A stretch of DNA of 64,000 nucleotides, from NCBI RefSeq assembly GCF_051201665.1, contig NZ_CP179210.1, positions 3,162,001 through 3,226,000 on the forward strand. Direction: 5' to 3'. Every line of letters starts with the position of its first letter. Positions within the stretch are counted from its first letter, which is position 1. The stretch is from Psychrobium sp051201665 (GTDB taxonomy: Bacteria; Pseudomonadota; Gammaproteobacteria; Enterobacterales; Psychrobiaceae). A program made the translations under genes and the position numbers. Positions 47,127 through 55,794 of the stretch are shown here, one piece after another. The notes beneath the pieces were generated by a model. The model worked only from the letters and a program-made list of their open reading frames with translations, searched no databases and had not been told where the DNA came from.

Positions 47127-48679
47127 CTAGACAAGCTTAACATTCCAAGGTAGCAGATATTCAACGTCTTCTGGATTCTTTGCCAACTCGTTTAGGCAGT
47201 ATTGCAGGTAGCTATCGGCGAACTTGCCGTTGGCCTTCGCCGTTTCAATGAGGCTATACAATATCGCGCTGGCTTTTGCACCCCGCGCCGTGTTTGAGAA
47301 CAACCAGTTCTTGCGACCAATGACAAACGGCTTTACAGCTCGCTCTGCACGATTGTTGTCGATGCTTATTTGCCCATCATCGAGATAAGTGATGAGTTTT
47401 GGCCATTGGTTGAGCCAGTATTTTATGGCTATCCCCAACTTCGTTTTCTCCGGTACCTTCTCTCGGTGCGCTAGTGCCCACGCCTGAATTTTATCAAGGA
47501 TGGGTTTGGACTGCGCTTGCCACTTGGCCTTTATTTCATCAAAAGATTTTCCTTCCAAGTTAGACTCTACGCCATAAAGTGTTTGGATTAATGACAACAC
47601 GACATCTGACTTTCCGGTTTTCTTTTTGGGTTGAGCAGCTTTAGCATCGGTAAATTTTCGACGTGCGTGCGCCATGCACCCTGCTAACATTGCCTGCGTT
47701 TGACCATAAGCCTGATAGCCATCTACTTGGAGGTATCCTGTATAGCCATCAAGGTAATTAACCACACATTCACCACGCCGATTATTTTGATAATCATAGA
47801 GCACTATGTTTGGCAAAACGCTGTTGCTCAGTTTATCTTTGCCCGCGCAATAGACCCACATGTAACAAGTCGATTTTTCCTCGTTGGTAACATTTAACGT
47901 CGTTTCGTCGGCATTAATCACACGCTGCTTCAGTAAGTGCTGCCTTAATGCTTGAGTGATTGGCTCAAGAAGCTCGCTACAACGTATTACCCATTGCGAC
48001 ATGCTTTTACGGCTTAACTCTATCCCCAGCTCCCTAAACATAGATTCTTGTCGATAGAGCGGTAAGCCATATTGATACTTCCCACTGATTATCTGACTTA
48101 ATAAGCTTGCGGTGGCAATACCTTTAGGGATTGGAGATGCTGGCACTGGAGCAACTTTGATTGTATTGCTTGTGTCTTCCCTTTCACATCGGCGGCAACT
48201 ATATATTTTGGACGCCTTGTTTCAATCACTTTGATTTGAGCGGGGATAAACTCAAGTTTTTCGCTCCTCGCCTCTCCAATTTTGTGAAGCGCACCTTGGC
48301 AGCAGTCACAGGTCTTTTCATCATCAGGGGTATCAATAACGACGACTTCTCTTTCAAGGTCTTTAGCTAGCGGCTTGCGTTTCGGCACTTGTTTACCTAG
48401 CTTAACTTGCTGGGTTTTACTTTGAGTTATAAGGGCTTTATCTTCGCTATCGAGAGTGTCTTCAGCTTCATTAAAAACCTCATCATTGCCAATAAGCTTT
48501 TCAGATTTTTTACCGTAAGTTTTACGCCTAGCTAGCTCGTAGTCCTCGATAAACTGGTTTATCTGTGATAACTGCTCGCTGATGATTTTATCTTTTTCAC
48601 TCACACTGCCCTGCAACTCAAGCAGCATTTGCTTAAGTTGTGCGGGGTCATCAGGGAGTGAGTTAATGTCTATTTTCAT
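47127..48679 (-). pseudogene. tnpC: IS66 TnpC transposase with a two-base insertion
   Basis: The start is ATG 48679 (MKIDINSLPDDPAQLKQML). The upstream part has the coiled N-terminus, TYGKKSEKL and a CDCCQGALHKIGE zinc motif. The frame breaks in the ATATAT run at 48201-48206. Dropping two bases gives RPKYSCRRCERE, matching RPKYACRACEKE of the intact copy at 53102, and joins the DDE part (NADETTLN, VDGYQAYG, IDNNRAERAVKPFVIGRKNW). The transposase is therefore probably inactive. Confidence 0.9.
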
Positions 48680-48781
48680 ACTCAGAAGCTTAACAAAAAG
48701 CCAACGACTATGCGCTATTGAGGGGAAATTAATTCGAGGTAATCTAGAGAGTTTCGTCAATGATCCTTGACGAGAATAAGA

Positions 48782-49129
48782 TCATAATAATGACTGGTAG
48801 TTAAGTGTCTCATGGCCAAGCACATCAAAACCAGAGAGTAACCAGTCAAGCTGTTGCACATCTAGCGCTAGTGATTGCTCGTTGATTTTACTGGGCCATT
48901 TAAACTTGTGCTTATCTAGTCGTTTATACCACAGGGCAAACCCCGTTTTATCCCAGTAAAGCAGCTTGATTTTATCCTTGGATTTATTGCAAAAAATAAA
49001 TAGTTCACCGGTATAAGCATCGCGCTCAAGTGAGTTTTCAACAAGTTCAGTTAGCCCGTTAATAGACTTTCTAAAATCAACAAAATCGCGATGTAAATAG
49101 ATTTGGTCTGGTTCGACAAACATCTTCAT
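48782..49129 (-). CDS. tnpB: IS66 TnpB accessory protein
   Basis: 115 aa, PF05717-type. IYLHRDFVDFRKSINGL, ELFIFCNKSKDKIKLLYWD and GFALWYKRLDKHKFKWP are diagnostic. It overlaps the tnpA stop by 4 bases, the usual coupled arrangement in IS66, and is closely similar to the 116-aa TnpB at 52658. Confidence 0.93.
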   Translation of the reverse strand: MKMFVEPDQIYLHRDFVDFRKSINGLTELVENSLERDAYTGELFIFCNKSKDKIKLLYWDKTGFALWYKRLDKHKFKWPSKINEQSLALDVQQLDWLLSGFDVLGHETLNYQSLL

Positions 49130-49443
49130 GCTTGCAGTCCTTTGAGAATATCAACGATAAACTGGCTTGAGCAGTGGTTTGGCAATATGATTTGTGCGTG
49201 TTTTGTTGTGAGCCTGAACACTTGGCTTGTTGATGTGACGTTAGGATTGTCATTATCTTTAGTAATCGTTGCTTTGATAAAGGCTGGCTTACCGGATGTT
49301 TTACCTCGAATGTTCGCTCGCACCTTATAAAAGTTGGTTGTTGATATGGCATGCAGCTTACAAAACTCAATGATGCTTAAGCCACTGCGTTGTTGCTCTT
49401 CAAAGACTGCTGCCCATTCGTGCTTTTTTCTATGCTTTCTCAT
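49126..49443 (-). CDS. tnpA: IS66 TnpA accessory protein
   Basis: 105 aa. The N-terminal HTH region matches IS66/IS3 OrfA-like TnpA proteins (WAAVFEEQQRSGLSIIEFCKLHAISTTNFYK). It overlaps tnpB by 4 bases. The start lies 79 bases inside the right end of the element. Confidence 0.85.
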   Translation of the reverse strand: MRKHRKKHEWAAVFEEQQRSGLSIIEFCKLHAISTTNFYKVRANIRGKTSGKPAFIKATITKDNDNPNVTSTSQVFRLTTKHAQIILPNHCSSQFIVDILKGLQA

Positions 49444-49522
49444 TTGACGCCTCTATTTTAAATAAAAGCAATGTTAGTCATTTGGAATTCGCAATGTTAT
49501 GCGCATTTCGCCAGACGCTTAC

Positions 49523-49889
49523 CTTAGTCGAAAAGGCTTTGATAAAAGCTCATAACCTGCGTAAGCCACCAAAAGGCGTGGTGTTCCATAGCGATCGAGG
49601 CTCTCAATATACGAGCGCTGGCTTTAGGAACTTACTGGTTCGTCTTGGGTGTCGAGCTAGTATGGGGGATGTTGGAGCGTGCTGGGATAATGCCGTTGTC
49701 GAGCGGTTCTTTGGTAGTTTAAAACACGATTGGTTGTTTAAGGTGCCGCAGCCAACCCGTAAACATATGCGAGACGATGTTGCTAGGTACATGAAATATT
49801 ATAATGTTGAGCGACTGCATTCAGCTAATGCTGATCAGTCGCCCAATGAATTTGAACATTCCTTTAGGAAAGTGTCCGGTTGGACTTGA
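49523..49889 (+). pseudogene. IS3-family OrfB transposase, C-terminal remnant
   Basis: The reading frame enters from the IS66-D end and carries the last two acidic residues of the IS3 DDE core: the Asp in VVFHSDRGSQYTS and the Glu in DNAVVERFFGSLK. It then reads YYNVERLHSANADQSPNEFE to the usual end KVSGWT. The first catalytic Asp and OrfA are missing, removed where IS66-D joins. The IS end (GACTTGACCAGAACA) follows the stop. Confidence 0.88.
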
Positions 49890-52012
49890 CCAGAACACTT
49901 TTCCATCTCCACAACAAAGGTTATTATTTTTGTCATGTCTTCAAGGTACGAATATTTCTCAGAATTAATATGCCCGCCTCCTTTTACATCAAGCAGTATT
50001 GTGGAAGTGTTAGTCTTGAGGCTATTAATTTTAGAAACCCATTTCGCAGGCTCCCAATAGCCTACTGCTGAATCGCTCATACCAGCAGTCGCATATAAAT
50101 TTGGATACGATTGACGTTTAACATTATCAACAGGTGAATAGCTAAGTTGATACTCAAATATTTCTTTACTCTCTAGCGGGTTTCCAAACTCTCCCCAGTC
50201 TTGGATTGTATATTCAAGAGAATCATCAAGTAATGTACTTAAGACATCAACAAATGGCACTAATGCAACAGCAGAATTAAACAAATTAGGATAGTTATTG
50301 ATTGCATACCCTATTGCCATCCCACCCGCACTAGCACCAGACAATGTGATATTCCCTTCACTAGTCATTTTGTTATCAATAAAAAACTTAGACACACTTA
50401 TTAAATCGTAAAAAGTATTTTTCTTGTTCAAGTGTGTCGCGCTTTTATGCCAATCTCCCCCTCGTTCATTACCACCTCTAACGTGTGCGATTGCGAAAGT
50501 AAACCCTCGATTTATTAGACTCATTTCATACAAAGGGAACTCGGGAGGAATACCTTCACCGTAAGCACCGTATACATACAGATAAAGTGGCGTTTCTTGT
50601 GTCGGTGGATAATCTTTGTGATAAACAATACTAACTGGAATTGATGCATCGTCATGCGCTGGTATGCTTATGCGCTTTGCAATGTAGTTATCTCTTAAGA
50701 AGCCTTTTACCTCTCGTTGACTCTTACGCTCTAATTGTAACCACGAAGTATTTAGCTCATAACGTACTTGAGGCGTTAGTAACGATTCATAATAGAAGTT
50801 TACTTTTCCTGCTTTGACACTCTGCTTGTCACTAATTCCTATTCCATACTCTTTATCTGGAAACGAAATAACAGTGGAAGTATTATTGTCTGTATTAATT
50901 GCGACAAGTCTATCTATTCCATTTTTACGTTCGTGAACAATAATAAAAGTATCAAGGAAAATACTTTGATTGATTTGAAAGGAAGTGTCCCTTTTTATAA
51001 CACTTTTCAATGAAGTAACATCAATCGGCAAAGAGGGGTTAAAGTTATCTATGTAGTATAATTGTCCATTACTATACTCATGATTACTTTGAATATACGC
51101 TTTATTACCCACATGCTGAAACTGTATATATCCGAGATCATTTTCTCCAAGCACATCCATCAATTGAGAATTCGGTCTATTGATATCCAGTAAACGTATT
51201 TGAGTCAAAATTGGGTTTGATGAGTCTAAAACAAGATAGTTATTAGAGTGTGTCATCGCCAATGTAACGTACAATTCTGGGTTCGCTTCAGCATAGATAA
51301 TACTGTCGGACTCTAACTCTGAATTAATGAAGTGTCGTTTAACCACATACGGCCGGTTTTGTTCGTCTAATTGAACATAAAAAACAGATGAAGAATCATG
51401 TGACCAAATTACATTTGCATAACTGCCTACATTCTTAACTTCTTCTTTAAGTATGCTTCCTGTTATTAGATTTCTAAATCTAATAACAGCATTATTATCT
51501 CCATTACTATTTTCTACCCATCCAACAAGCTTTTTATCTGGTGAAATAGTAAACTTACCAAAAGAAAAACCATCGCCTGAGATCTTAATGTCAGTAGGAC
51601 CGAATAAGCGATAGCGCTTTCCAGTAACTTTATCTTCAGCGAATACAGTGCGATGATCATTATTATTAATGTACTTTGAAACGTATAAAAAGCTGCTATC
51701 TTCCCACTCTTCATCAAGTTTATTGGCATTTACTCGATCTAACAGTTCCTTTCGAATTGTTTTTATTGTTTTTTGGTGTTCATGATAAAACGTATCGACC
51801 TTATTTTGTTCACTAGTAAGAAATTTTTGAAGTTGAGCATTATCTTTTTGTAATTCTGGCTCAACACGCAACCACTCATATTCGTCGACATGAGTTATAC
51901 CATGATATTTTTTTGTAATTGAAGGCACTTTAGTATCAGACAAGTCATTAGTTGACATTTGAGTGCACCCTAAAAAAAATATAGCAGCAATGCTCAGAAT
52001 CAATGATTTCAT
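49835..52012 (-). CDS. Prolyl oligopeptidase family S9A lipoprotein, carried between IS remnants
   Basis: 725 aa with a lipoprotein signal (AAIFFLGCTQM). The N-terminus KYHGITHVDEYEWLR is the usual S9A entry, followed by a propeller region and the catalytic half. The nucleophile motif is GASAGGMAIGY, the Asp is in AGMSDSAVGYWEP and the His in GGGHINSEKY. RGGNERGGDWHKSATHLNKK marks it as oligopeptidase B-like. The last 20 or so residues after FVVEMEK are encoded by the antisense of the IS3 remnant, so the natural C-terminus was replaced. It is AT-richer than the 18919 paralogue, suggesting transfer. Confidence 0.9.
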   Translation of the reverse strand: MKSLILSIAAIFFLGCTQMSTNDLSDTKVPSITKKYHGITHVDEYEWLRVEPELQKDNAQLQKFLTSEQNKVDTFYHEHQKTIKTIRKELLDRVNANKLDEEWEDSSFLYVSKYINNNDHRTVFAEDKVTGKRYRLFGPTDIKISGDGFSFGKFTISPDKKLVGWVENSNGDNNAVIRFRNLITGSILKEEVKNVGSYANVIWSHDSSSVFYVQLDEQNRPYVVKRHFINSELESDSIIYAEANPELYVTLAMTHSNNYLVLDSSNPILTQIRLLDINRPNSQLMDVLGENDLGYIQFQHVGNKAYIQSNHEYSNGQLYYIDNFNPSLPIDVTSLKSVIKRDTSFQINQSIFLDTFIIVHERKNGIDRLVAINTDNNTSTVISFPDKEYGIGISDKQSVKAGKVNFYYESLLTPQVRYELNTSWLQLERKSQREVKGFLRDNYIAKRISIPAHDDASIPVSIVYHKDYPPTQETPLYLYVYGAYGEGIPPEFPLYEMSLINRGFTFAIAHVRGGNERGGDWHKSATHLNKKNTFYDLISVSKFFIDNKMTSEGNITLSGASAGGMAIGYAINNYPNLFNSAVALVPFVDVLSTLLDDSLEYTIQDWGEFGNPLESKEIFEYQLSYSPVDNVKRQSYPNLYATAGMSDSAVGYWEPAKWVSKINSLKTNTSTILLDVKGGGHINSEKYSYLEDMTKIITFVVEMEKCSGQVQPDTFLKECSNSLGD

Positions 52013-52093
52013 TTACTTCCACTTATTAACGACATAGATAGAAATAAGTATAGAACAAAATAAAAGGAGCGCTTTTTTAAAGATACGTTAAGA

Positions 52094-52283
52094 CCGTAGT
52101 GGTATAGTGAATTTGGTCACTTAAATAGCAGTGTTATCATACACCTTATCAATTTTAGGTGAATCAATGAATACTACAACGAGGCCAACTTACTCAGCGG
52201 AATTTAAATTAGAAACAGCACAGCTTACTGCAAAAATAAATAAACAAATAAACAAATAAACAAATAAATAAAGACAAAATAAA
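52094..52283 (+). pseudogene. IS3-family OrfA, N-terminal remnant and low-complexity tail
   Basis: An IS end (GTAGTGGTATAGTGAATTTGGTCAC) similar to the IS3 end at 63772 precedes ATG 52167. The frame reads MNTTTRPTYSAEFKLETAQLTA, an OrfA start, then breaks into a tandem AAACAAAT tract and stops at 52259. IS66-B begins at 52284. The 82 bases between the peptidase start and this remnant hold no gene. Confidence 0.75.
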
Positions 52284-52362
52284 GTAAGCGTCTCGCCAAA
52301 GACACATACCTTTCATAAGTTAACTTGGATAGGGTATCTCCAATTTTATTAAGGAGATTAAC

Positions 52363-52674
52363 ATGAGTAAACATCGAAGCCTCGAACAATGGCAAGACAT
52401 CATTAATCTGCACCAATCCAGTGGCTTGAGCGTTAGTGATTTTTGCCGCGACAATAACATTTCAACCACAGCCTTTTATGCAACTAAGAAGAAGTTAACT
52501 GAGGAAACATCAAGCTTTGTGAAAGCCTGCGTCACTCAACCGTTAAAAATTAATACAGAAATAGCTCCTATTGTTCTTACTGTAGGCCTCGCCAAGGTGT
52601 GCTTACCACAATCAACATCGCCAATGTACTTGGCACAGCTGCTTAAGGGGTTGCATCATGAAGATGTTTGTTAA
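52363..52674 (+). CDS. tnpA: IS66 TnpA accessory protein
   Basis: 103 aa with an HTH N-terminus (LEQWQDIINLHQSSGLSVSDF, then ISTTAFYATKKKL). A GGAG ribosome-binding site precedes the ATG. Its end overlaps tnpB by 17 bases, consistent with coupled translation. Confidence 0.87.
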   Translation: MSKHRSLEQWQDIINLHQSSGLSVSDFCRDNNISTTAFYATKKKLTEETSSFVKACVTQPLKINTEIAPIVLTVGLAKVCLPQSTSPMYLAQLLKGLHHEDVC

Positions 52675-53008
52675 TCCAAGCGCTGTCTATCTGTATCGCG
52701 ATGTAGTCGATTTTCGAAAGTCCATCGATGGCCTTATTGCTATTGTAGAGCAAGAGCTTAAATACGATGCCTACACCGGCGCACTGTTCTTATTCTCTAA
52801 TAAAGCCAAAGATAAATTGAAATTAGTCTATTGGGATAAAACGGGCTTTGCCCTGTGGTATAAACGCCTTGAAAAACACAAATTCAAATGGCCAAGTCAA
52901 CTTGATAGCGAGGATGTTGTGTTAACAGAGCAACAACTCACTTGGCTATTGTCTGGTTACGATGTCCTTGGTCATCAAGAATTACATTATCAGTCCGATC
53001 TGGGATAG
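52658..53008 (+). CDS. tnpB: IS66 TnpB accessory protein
   Basis: 116 aa with the standard TnpB text VYLYRDVVDFRKSIDGL, LFLFSNKAKDKLKLVYWD and FALWYKRLEKHKFKWPSQ. It is intact, in the middle of the three-gene IS66-B operon. Confidence 0.94.
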   Translation: MKMFVNPSAVYLYRDVVDFRKSIDGLIAIVEQELKYDAYTGALFLFSNKAKDKLKLVYWDKTGFALWYKRLEKHKFKWPSQLDSEDVVLTEQQLTWLLSGYDVLGHQELHYQSDLG

Positions 53009-53101
53009 CGCAATACACAAGTCAACGATCGTTGACACGATCTGATTTTCTATTTGAGCTGAACAGTCACAATGGCGCTATAACATTGCTACACTGGCGG
53101 C

Positions 53102-54646
53102 ATGAAATTTGATGACAACTCATTGCCCAACGACCCAGAACAACTCAAGAGCATGCTGCTTGAGTTGCAGTACGTTGTGCAAAAGCAAAATAAAGAGTTA
53201 GCGCAGCAAAAGTCTCTCTATCAAGAACTACTTGATGCGTATAACGCCAAACTTGCCAAAGAATACGGCAAAAAGTCAGAGAAAATGCCAGGGGCTGGTG
53301 AAGTATTTAACGAAGTAGAAGCTCAATTGGATGACATAGAAACGCTGTCTGACACAGAAAAAGCGCTCCTCATCGCCAATGATGAACCACACACCGAAAA
53401 AGCAAAACCCAAGCGCACACCATTACCCGAGGCCTTACCTCGCAAAGAGGTGGTGGTTGATTTACACGACGACGCTAAAGTCTGTGGTCACTGTCAAAGT
53501 GCGTTACATAAAATGGGTGAAGCAGAAAGTGAAACGCTAAAATTTGTACCTGCTCATATCAAGGTTATTAAAACCGTTCGTCCAAAGTACGCATGCAGAG
53601 CGTGTGAAAAAGAGGGCATACAAAGTGATATCCAGATAGCGCCAATGCCGTCTACTCCTATCCCTAAAAGTATTGCTACGCCAAGTTTACTCAGTCAAAT
53701 CATTACCTGTAAGTATCAGTTTGGCTTACCGTTGTATCGACAAGAAACGTGGTTTGGCGATATCGGCATAACGATTAATCGTAAAACCATGTCAAGTTGG
53801 ATGGTTCGTTGTAGCGAACTGCTTGAACCGTTGTATGACACACTCAAAATACAGTTACTCCAACAACCTGCGATTCATGCGGATGAAACACCGCTCAAGG
53901 TTATCAAAGCTAACAAAGCGACCAGCTATATGTGGTTATATTGTTGCGGTGATGACAAACCTGAAGGTAAGACAAACATCGTCTTATTTGATTATCACAA
54001 CAGTCGTGCAGGACAATGCGCCATTGATTTTCTCGATGATTACTCAGGTTACATGCACGTTGATGGCTACAAAGGTTATGAAAAAACCAGCGCCACTTTA
54101 GTGGCTTGTCTTGCTCATATCCGTCGCAAGTTCATTGAAGCAAAAGGCAACAACAAGACAACCGGTAAAGCCGACGTAGCGCTTAACTTCATTGGTAAAC
54201 TCTATGGTATAGAGCAATCGATTAAAGAGATGAAGGACGATGAAAAATACAAGGCTCGCCAACAACAAGCCAAACCCATTGTCGAAGAATTTTATCACTG
54301 GCTTGTAGAGCACAAAGATAAACTGTCTCCGCAAAGGCCGCTGTCAAAAGCCATTACCTATGCACTGAATCAGTATGAAAAATTCAAACGCTACCTTGAT
54401 GATGGTAAGTTAAGTATTGATAACAATCGTGCAGAACGAGCCATCAAACCGTTTGTGATTGGACGCAAGGCTTGGTTGTTTTCCCATACCCCAAGAGGTG
54501 CGAAAGCCAGCGCCATTCTCTATAGTTTGGTGGAAACCGCTAAGGCTAACGGCCTTGTCGTACATGACTATATATCCCACTGTTTAGAGCAGATTGCTGA
54601 AAATCCTGATGCTCTTGAATCACTAATGCCTTGGAATTTTAAATAG
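53102..54646 (+). CDS. tnpC: IS66 TnpC transposase
   Basis: 514 aa and intact. The N-terminal coiled coil is followed by AKEYGKKSEKMPG. The zinc-binding segment is CGHCQSALHKMGE with RPKYACRACEKE. The DDE core has HADETPLKV (first Asp), VDGYKGYEK (second Asp) and IDNNRAERAIKPFVIGRKAW (Glu). The stop falls 26 bases before the right end of IS66-B. Confidence 0.95.
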   Translation: MKFDDNSLPNDPEQLKSMLLELQYVVQKQNKELAQQKSLYQELLDAYNAKLAKEYGKKSEKMPGAGEVFNEVEAQLDDIETLSDTEKALLIANDEPHTEKAKPKRTPLPEALPRKEVVVDLHDDAKVCGHCQSALHKMGEAESETLKFVPAHIKVIKTVRPKYACRACEKEGIQSDIQIAPMPSTPIPKSIATPSLLSQIITCKYQFGLPLYRQETWFGDIGITINRKTMSSWMVRCSELLEPLYDTLKIQLLQQPAIHADETPLKVIKANKATSYMWLYCCGDDKPEGKTNIVLFDYHNSRAGQCAIDFLDDYSGYMHVDGYKGYEKTSATLVACLAHIRRKFIEAKGNNKTTGKADVALNFIGKLYGIEQSIKEMKDDEKYKARQQQAKPIVEEFYHWLVEHKDKLSPQRPLSKAITYALNQYEKFKRYLDDGKLSIDNNRAERAIKPFVIGRKAWLFSHTPRGAKASAILYSLVETAKANGLVVHDYISHCLEQIAENPDALESLMPWNFK

Positions 54647-54685
54647 CTAGGTGTCGTTGCCTAGACGCTTACCTTTTTGTAACTA

Positions 54686-55676
54686 ACCTGAGATCGGCTT
54701 AAGAAACGACGATCTGATTCATCTCAACGTCAGTGATATTTAGTTGTGGTTTGTTTTCTTTCAGAGAATAAGCCACAAGCCCAGCAATGAGATTTAACAT
54801 TAAGCCATTCATGCTTCTATGTCTGGAATGCTCAATTTGTGAAATGTTTTTCAATTGGTCATTGATTGTTTCAATAATAAATCGCCTAGATAGCATGGCC
54901 CTATCCCAAATAGACAGTACCTTTGCTTTCATATTTTTTCGCACATTTGTTACTAAAGTGACTCCTTGTTCTAGCAAATTACTTTCTAATGCTTTACTTA
55001 TGTAGCCCTTATCAGCATAGAGTTTATCTGGCAGGTCTGATGCCATACCTTCAACGGGTTGAGTATCATGCACGTTCGCAGCCGTTATTTTCGCTGCAAC
55101 AATCTCCCCTAGGTGATTCACTATCAAATGGAGCTTAAATCCAAAATACCAGCCCATAGTCCCTTTACCTCGTTTAGCAATTCCATCAAATGTTTTGTGG
55201 CGTGGGATTCTTAAATTGTGGCAAACTTTAATGCTTGTAGAGTCAATAAATTCAAGGCCTGTAGGCTGCCCCTTAATCGCAGAAAAATAACTGCACAACG
55301 GCACTAATGTCGTTGGCATGACTTCTAAAAATCGTGTGTAACTAAGCAAGTATGGGAATTGTTTTTTGTAAAAACGCTGAATGAACCCGATGTAATAGTT
55401 TTTAAAGTCTCTGTGATTCGACATATGGAATAAAATAACGATAGTCATCACTTCACTTGTGGCCATTCGACCTTTACGCTGCCGCTTTCTCGTCCCATCA
55501 GACAGTAATTGCTTTTCCCATTGAGGAATAAAAACTTCACAAAAATCATCGACATCACAAAATATTTCAACTAACTTATCCATACGCTCACCGTTTATAG
55601 TGTTTAAATCGTTTCTTGTTCGAAAGATCTGATCACTAGGTGGGCTATTAGTTCAATTTTTATCCCGAGTTCAGGT
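54686..55676 (-). mobile_element. IS982-family insertion sequence
   Basis: 991 bp with ends ACCTGAGATCGG and, inverted, ACCTGAACTCGG. It is flanked by the 6-bp direct repeat TAACTA at 54680-54685 and 55677-55682. It sits six bases inside the left end of IS66 copy C, splitting that element's terminal repeat, which probably immobilises copy C. Confidence 0.9.
54699..55583 (-). CDS. IS982-family transposase
   Basis: 294 aa. The DDE motifs of the family are EFIDSTSIKVCH (first Asp), LYADKGYIS (second Asp) and RRFIIETINDQLKN (Glu). The N-terminal SEVMTIVILFHMSNHRDFKNYY is standard. It appears intact. Confidence 0.95.
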   Translation of the reverse strand: MDKLVEIFCDVDDFCEVFIPQWEKQLLSDGTRKRQRKGRMATSEVMTIVILFHMSNHRDFKNYYIGFIQRFYKKQFPYLLSYTRFLEVMPTTLVPLCSYFSAIKGQPTGLEFIDSTSIKVCHNLRIPRHKTFDGIAKRGKGTMGWYFGFKLHLIVNHLGEIVAAKITAANVHDTQPVEGMASDLPDKLYADKGYISKALESNLLEQGVTLVTNVRKNMKAKVLSIWDRAMLSRRFIIETINDQLKNISQIEHSRHRSMNGLMLNLIAGLVAYSLKENKPQLNITDVEMNQIVVS

Positions 55677-55794
55677 TAACTACTCAGCACTTCAAAGCTA
55701 GTGTTTTAAATTAATTGAAAAATAAAAAATGATCGACTTGCTTGATCATTCTGAGCCGTTATTCTATGGGTCTCTCTATTCAGTAGTTTGAGCA

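Larger units (their letters stand above)
47106..49522 (-). mobile_element. IS66-family three-gene element (D), degenerate
   Basis: 2417 bp with related ends: left GTAAGCGTCTAGGCAAGG, right the inverse of GTAAGCGTCTGGCGAAATG. Three transposition genes run leftward. The 8 bases outside each end (AAACAATC and CTTAGTCG) do not match, so there is no intact target duplication: a deletion or recombination has joined it to the IS3 remnant. A functionally similar IS66 element (B) lies at 52284. Confidence 0.85.
52284..54672 (+). mobile_element. IS66-family three-gene element (B)
   Basis: 2389 bp with ends GTAAGCGTCTCGCCAAAGACAC and the inverse GTGTCGTTGCCTAGACGCTTAC. It carries tnpA, tnpB and tnpC, all intact. 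Outside flanks are AAAATAAA and CTTTTTTT (the latter read after removing the later IS66-C insertion). They do not match, so the target duplication has been lost or altered. Confidence 0.88.

Noticed and set aside
52225..52283. Possible CRISPR or satellite array
   Set aside because: The unit is only 8 bases, has no spacers and no cas genes are nearby; it is a low-complexity tract.
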